Shown piece after piece: positions 8,501-11,163 of a DNA stretch of 11,163 nt. The stretch spans positions 1 to 11,163 of the forward strand of contig BNUP01000070.1 of NCBI GenBank assembly GCA_025997455.1, read 5' to 3'. A program made the position numbers and the translations under genes. How positions within the stretch are numbered: the first letter of the stretch is position 1; every line of letters begins with the position of its first letter. The notes below the pieces were generated by a model, which saw only the letters and a list, made by a program, of their open reading frames with translations, searched no databases and was not told the DNA's origin. This DNA comes from Fibrobacterales bacterium. Lineage in GTDB: Bacteria; Fibrobacterota; Fibrobacteria; Fibrobacterales; Fibrobacteraceae.

Positions 8501-8639
8501 GATGCAGAATATATCTTCTTTTGATTCTAATGGAGTTTTACATAGCCATTTGGGAAAATATCAAGAAGACAACAAAGCAACGATTAGCACAGAAATGAAT
8601 GAGCAAATTGATAAATTAAAAAATAAAACGAAAGTATAA
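5586..8639 (+). CDS. KAP-family P-loop NTPase with two transmembrane helices
   Basis: KAP ATPases (named after Kidins220/ARMS and the F-plasmid phage-exclusion protein PifA) are membrane-associated P-loop NTPases; several act in phage defence. Counting from 5586 (1017 aa), Walker A is GNWGTGKS (residues 53-60, Lys59). ITYDAWQY (78-85) is the KAP motif after strand 2. Two hydrophobic helices at about 131-152 and 159-177 fall between Walker A and B, the hallmark KAP insertion. Walker B is LVIVIDNIDRC (229-239, Asp234). FLRKFFNVTIRI (294-305) and NPRRIIQLFNNL (343-354, arginine motif) complete the ATPase core. Residues about 370-1017 are Lys/Glu-rich and probably helical; I do not recognise them and they may be a sensor or effector region. 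An in-frame ATG at 5550 would add 12 residues but overlaps the candidate -35, so 5586 is preferred. Sampled GC is about 30%. Its stop is 3 nt before the endonuclease gene. Confidence 0.88.
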   Translation: MSNQLFLKNKFIIDKEINLNECDFLKTKIYADNLINIIKISEPNRVFTVGLFGNWGTGKSSIIETSKQDFDQQKIKFITYDAWQYVNDSFRRMFLRKLREDLKYEETDLMKKFYENESTDVGNKYQLSPTRLAFILGGLILFLAIVTFIPFCIDYKFPIYSIFTLLGLLITIISGAFHQLKMSVTKPHLFAPEQFEDCFKEIVSNSLSKPNKVLKWVKGDNSIQNLEKLVIVIDNIDRCSNDVAYNLLTDIKTFFSDVKYSIVFVIPVDDEALKKHIIQNSKNDTDCDKDKEEFLRKFFNVTIRIKPYAETDMYAFAKQICEKSGLNFKPETINVASKEYAKNPRRIIQLFNNLLAEMNYYDAEFAQNNETLICCALIIREEYQKYYNVIVNSPKIFNEDYTEKDENTKRFIRIVQANLGKVELSDLSKVLTNSYHQFDDIPADLKDAINTFGTEKVLSVWETEKDNIADYIFDRFNYAIKNNFIDNELVPLFDVLAQINTKFQIETHFAKKIDEKTFDFMPNIISKTKNHKNLCNYAMLREKQNYKKIKTTLIENCKRTEKQEKEKYWNSFFIAILKVFQDKETSIALSSTYTLYQQDIEYRNFSKDQIEYLISDEFVQQRISELPTDKTSKEISLDIKTDEYETVKWLFKNKKNIVAETYATLFAKIIGDDSSENRMKGKTIEEIANILKFVNPLLNLIPAGKLTTQPQTLYNLIVKDRQMLNPQYFNKNRNQNLPVEPPYYQSRNFIDECIASDTYIQDIIDFVINAYRVSNNNTDVSAEIDKLLKKTNLDTCFIELIDKRLSLNPLLNLIFDDDQNYEGKNNFKEANRLSLLKHCFIQKTEKNQYIISEDKAKSKLNELLAYAQKEKSSEVYTLLEALSEQELYKNLLTSLIIAKDSAFVNSLPKKLLTLAVNSFNKDNYKDYANNFDFLSVIMQHGKNNQKSYVVKILTAKLDDNIDIERVLNLIETMQNISSFDSNGVLHSHLGKYQEDNKATISTEMNEQIDKLKNKTKV

Positions 8640-8642
8640 AAT

Positions 8643-9587
8643 ATGACAAATATAATTAAACTATCCGCAGATTTAGTTACCTCCCGCGAGCAAACCCGTG
8701 CAGGTTTCATTGCATTTGCTTTGGAAAAGAATCGCCGTTCTACGCCAATTATCGAAAGTACAAAATCGTTGAAAGTTTTGGCAGGCAAAGCCAAAACCGC
8801 AAAAGATTTGCTAAAAATCAACGATATAAAACCTGCATTATTAACCGCAGCAGGACTTTCTGATAAAGCAGTCGGCTATTTCACGGAGGACGACAAGGAT
8901 AAAGCAATATTGAGTTTGATTGAGAACTTTCTCGAACCTGCCGGCAAATACTTTGTTGATGAAGTTGTTTATCGGTATTTGCTGATAAAAGGCGATTCGT
9001 TGGGTGGTTCAATGCGAAATATCGTTGGCACGATTGCTCAACAAAAATTTGTAAGAACGCTGTTATCAAATCTTTCTATTTCAGGGACAAATTACCAATG
9101 GCTTGATAATAAAACAAAAAAATGGGAAGAAAAATCAAGTAATGATTTTTCTATCGAAGAGCAACTGAAAGCCTTATCGTGGAAAAATCCAAAAGGTAAA
9201 AATCGCATTTTATCTTTCAATTTGAATATTCCTATTGTCAAAAATAATATTGATATTTGTTTGTTTAATACTGATGTTGAGGGATATAATAACGAAATTG
9301 TAAATACGCCCGAAAAAATCTTGATGCTTGGCGAACTCAAAGGAGGCATTGACCCTGCCGGTGCTGATGAACATTGGAAAACAGGCAATACCGCATTAAA
9401 TCGGATAAGAGAATCATTTGCCAAGCATAATTTGAAGATAGACACTTCTTTTATTGCTGCTGCCATTGAAAAGAAAATGGCAATAGAAATATTTGCACAA
9501 TTGAAAAGTAAAATTCTTTCAAATGCTGCAAATTTGACCATTGACGAACAACTTGTACATTACTGTGACTGGTTATTAAAACTTTAA
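8643..9587 (+). CDS. Type II restriction endonuclease, BsoBI/AvaI family (predicted CYCGRG)
   Basis: This is predicted to cut unmodified DNA at the degenerate hexamer CYCGRG, the specificity of the BsoBI/AvaI family (PF09194). The 314-aa length fits the family (~320). The N-terminus has a family-like TSREQTRAGFIAFALEKNRR, and GDSLGGSMRNIVG lies at about 117-129. A PD-(D/E)XK-type active site is visible: Asp204 in NNIDICLFN, then Glu231 and Lys233 in LGELKGG, and His244 in DEHWKTGN. From memory, BsoBI uses Asp212, Glu240, Lys242 and His253; the E-to-K (2) and E-to-H (13) spacings are identical and D-to-E is one shorter. It appears catalytically intact. Flanking genes are 3 nt away on both sides, and no Shine-Dalgarno sequence is seen. 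The cognate methyltransferase follows immediately. Specificity is inferred from family and has not been demonstrated. Confidence 0.82.
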   Translation: MTNIIKLSADLVTSREQTRAGFIAFALEKNRRSTPIIESTKSLKVLAGKAKTAKDLLKINDIKPALLTAAGLSDKAVGYFTEDDKDKAILSLIENFLEPAGKYFVDEVVYRYLLIKGDSLGGSMRNIVGTIAQQKFVRTLLSNLSISGTNYQWLDNKTKKWEEKSSNDFSIEEQLKALSWKNPKGKNRILSFNLNIPIVKNNIDICLFNTDVEGYNNEIVNTPEKILMLGELKGGIDPAGADEHWKTGNTALNRIRESFAKHNLKIDTSFIAAAIEKKMAIEIFAQLKSKILSNAANLTIDEQLVHYCDWLLKL

Positions 9588-9590
9588 TCT

Positions 9591-11093
9591 ATGAAACAGT
9601 TGCATTTATTTGATATACCTTTGATTGCTGATAAATGGCAAGTACAAAATTTTTCTGCTGATAATTTTGGCGAACAATCGGCTCGAATGAGTTTGGAACA
9701 AAAATTGATTGATATTATGATTGTTTCCGATGATTTCAGCCGCCAAAGTGTTAGTTATCAATTAAGTAAAAATGATTGTCTGCACCGTTGGCTCAAATAC
9801 AAAGAGGGGTTTTCCGCCGATTTAGTAAAAAAACTCTTGCGAGAATTTGAAATCAAAGCGGGCGATACGGTTTTAGACCCATTTTCTGGTTCTGGAACAA
9901 CAAATTTAGTTTGTAAAATGCAAGGCATTAACAGTATAGGATTTGATATTTTACCAATGTCAAAAATTGCAATCGAGGCAAAACAATCTGTTTATGAATA
10001 TGATTTAAAAGAAATTAACCAAATAATTTCCGAAATAGATCAGTTAGAAATGCCTGAAAATTACAACAAGCGAACACCTTATATTAACATTACAGACGGT
10101 GCATACCCCAAAAATACCGAAAAAGAGATCGCATTTTTTGCAGAATGGAACAAAAACAGTAATTATTCAAAATCTGCAAAAAATCTTGTTATGCTTTGCA
10201 TGTTAAATTCTTTGGAAAAAGTAAGTTACACTGCCAAAGACGGGCAATTTTTGCGTTGGGATTACCGAAGTAAAAAGATGCGGGAATCGTCAGAATATCG
10301 TGCAAAAAATGGAAAAAAACCATTGGTTATTCGTTTGGACAAAGGTAATCTGCCAACTTTAAAACAAGTGTTATTAGAGGAATTAAAAAGTGTTTTTGTT
10401 GATATAAATTCCATTCAAAAATACACACGGCAAGAAGAATCTGAATTAAAATTTGTCGAAGGTAACGCACTTTACGAATTACCAAAATACGGTGACAATA
10501 TTTTGAGTGGAGTTATTACTTCGCCTCCTTACTGCAACCGTTACGATTATACACGAACTTACGCTTTGGAATTGGCATATTTGGAAATTACAGATGAAAA
10601 AATAAAAAAATTACGGCAAGAATTATTATCTTGTACGGTAGAAAATAAACCTAAAATTGAATATATAAAAGAAAATTACGAGGCATTGGGAAAGAAAAAA
10701 GATTTTGACAATATATTAAAAATCATAGAGAAAAATAAAACACTTGCCGAAGTAAATCATTCATTGGCAGAACGAAGCATAAACGGAGACATTAACAATA
10801 GAGGTGTTTTGCGAATGATTGATGGCTATTTTACAGAATTGACTTTTATTTACGCAGAATTATTTCGTTTGTGTAAATCTGGTGCGAAAGTTGCTTTTGT
10901 AAATGACAATGTGCGTTATGGTGGCGAGGTTATTTCAGTAGATTTTATTTCCACCGAATTAGCCGAACAAATTGGGTTCAAACCTGTAAAAGTATATTCG
11001 TTGAAACAGCAGAAAGGCAACAGCAGCCAACAAATGGCAAAGTTTGGGCGAGTAGCGTTGCGAAAAAGTATAACCGTGTGGGAAAAACCGTAA
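9591..11093 (+). CDS. DNA methyltransferase, probable cytosine-N4, partner of the BsoBI-like enzyme
   Basis: This is predicted to transfer a methyl group from S-adenosylmethionine to a cytosine in the site cut by the adjacent endonuclease, so protecting host DNA. The SAM-binding motif I is VLDPFSGSGTTN (residues 94-105), followed by SIGFDI with acidic Asp119 (motif II). The catalytic motif IV is TSPPY (310-314), the form typical of m4C enzymes rather than the D/NPPY of m6A enzymes. It continues as CNRYDYTRTYALELAYL. A late strand, SGAKVAFVNDN (430-440), completes the Rossmann-like core. Motif I precedes motif IV with about 200 residues between, an alpha-type order with the target-recognition region probably at about 130-290. 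The 500-aa chain is complete. It is third in the operon, 3 nt after the endonuclease stop. Base content swings widely (about 20% GC near 10621-10680). The exact methylated base is not determinable here. Confidence 0.87.
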   Translation: MKQLHLFDIPLIADKWQVQNFSADNFGEQSARMSLEQKLIDIMIVSDDFSRQSVSYQLSKNDCLHRWLKYKEGFSADLVKKLLREFEIKAGDTVLDPFSGSGTTNLVCKMQGINSIGFDILPMSKIAIEAKQSVYEYDLKEINQIISEIDQLEMPENYNKRTPYINITDGAYPKNTEKEIAFFAEWNKNSNYSKSAKNLVMLCMLNSLEKVSYTAKDGQFLRWDYRSKKMRESSEYRAKNGKKPLVIRLDKGNLPTLKQVLLEELKSVFVDINSIQKYTRQEESELKFVEGNALYELPKYGDNILSGVITSPPYCNRYDYTRTYALELAYLEITDEKIKKLRQELLSCTVENKPKIEYIKENYEALGKKKDFDNILKIIEKNKTLAEVNHSLAERSINGDINNRGVLRMIDGYFTELTFIYAELFRLCKSGAKVAFVNDNVRYGGEVISVDFISTELAEQIGFKPVKVYSLKQQKGNSSQQMAKFGRVALRKSITVWEKP

Positions 11094-11117
11094 AATAATA
11101 TAATTGCTCGGTTTTCC
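11081..11117 (+). terminator. Weak terminator-like hairpin at the end of the methyltransferase gene
   Basis: GGAAAAACCG (11081-11090) can pair with CGGTTTTCC (11109-11117) with one bulged A, leaving an 18-nt AT-rich loop. The left arm overlaps the last codons of the methyltransferase gene. A run of six T residues occurs at 11132-11137, about 14 nt beyond the stem, which is too far for a classic intrinsic terminator. It may mark the end of the operon, but the evidence is thin. Confidence 0.28.
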
Positions 11118-11138
11118 GCAAGATGGTTTAATTTTTTC

Positions 11139-11144
11139 TACCTT
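11139..11144 (+). promoter_or_regulatory. Candidate -10 element TACCTT before a possible next gene
   Basis: TACCTT lies 7 nt before an ATG at 11152, inside the same 14-nt string (11134-11147) that precedes the FKBP gene. No convincing -35 hexamer was found at 16-18 nt. The support is the exact repeat and the similar distance to the start codon. Confidence 0.3.
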
Positions 11145-11151
11145 CCCCTCA

Positions 11152-11163
11152 ATGCCTAATTCA
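11152..11163 (+). CDS. Possible start of a further gene, cut by the window edge
   Basis: Only four codons (M-P-N-S) are in view, starting at the ATG at 11152, so nothing can be said about product. The call rests on the upstream 14-nt match to the FKBP gene's start region and on the terminator-like hairpin ending the previous operon. It could equally be non-coding. Confidence 0.25.

Noticed and set aside
9092..9541. 149-codon open frame on the minus strand inside the endonuclease gene
   Set aside because: It overlaps the catalytic part of a recognisable restriction enzyme and shows no motifs of its own.
9591..11093. Methyltransferase as an m6A enzyme of a type I or III system
   Set aside because: The catalytic motif is TSPPY, not D/NPPY. 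No HsdS- or Res-like subunit is present, and a type II endonuclease lies directly upstream.

Overview
The window comes from an AT-rich Gram-negative-type bacterium. It carries an MCE/MlaD-family lipid-transport protein and an FKBP-type prolyl isomerase with a lipoprotein signal, both of which imply an outer membrane or periplasm. Most starts lack a clear Shine-Dalgarno sequence, there is an AAA-ATPase/PD-(D/E)XK protein of a kind common in Fibrobacterota and Bacteroidota, and AGAGAGT heptad repeats sit in one intergenic gap. A Fibrobacterota/FCB-group host is my best guess. It is inference; no rRNA or other taxonomic marker is present.

Left part (1-3951), chromosomal housekeeping. A 5'-truncated MlaD-like gene is followed by ptsH (HPr) and ptsI (enzyme I), all on the + strand with gaps of 33 and 2 nt, so probably one transcript. 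HPr keeps His15 and Ser46. Enzyme I keeps its phospho-acceptor His201 and the C-terminal active-site Cys513. No enzyme II gene is in view. A 197-nt gap follows, holding two oppositely oriented arrays of the same heptamer that could fold into a long hairpin, and then a lipoprotein-type FKBP prolyl isomerase.

Middle (3968-5533). This is a complete AAA-ATPase-like plus PD-(D/E)XK nuclease-like protein of the PF09820/PF08011 type, starting 16 nt after the isomerase gene.

Right part (5586-11093), a candidate defence operon. Three + strand genes are separated by only 3 nt each: a 1017-aa KAP-family P-loop NTPase with two membrane helices, a 314-aa type II restriction endonuclease of the BsoBI/AvaI family (predicted site CYCGRG), and a 500-aa cytosine-N4-type DNA methyltransferase (TSPPY). 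A promoter-like element lies just before the KAP gene. Sampled base composition falls from about 45% GC in ptsI and the isomerase to about 20-40% in this block, which suggests lateral acquisition. Fusion of a membrane KAP ATPase (the family of the phage-exclusion protein PifA) to a simple type II restriction-modification pair in one operon is the most interesting feature. I found no CYCGRG site in the window by eye.

The last 70 bases hold a weak terminator-like hairpin and what may be the start of another + strand gene at 11152. The 14 bases before that start are identical to those before the isomerase start. Three starts in the window share a TAnnTT hexamer 6-7 nt upstream of the ATG, the spacing expected for leaderless or very short-leader transcripts.
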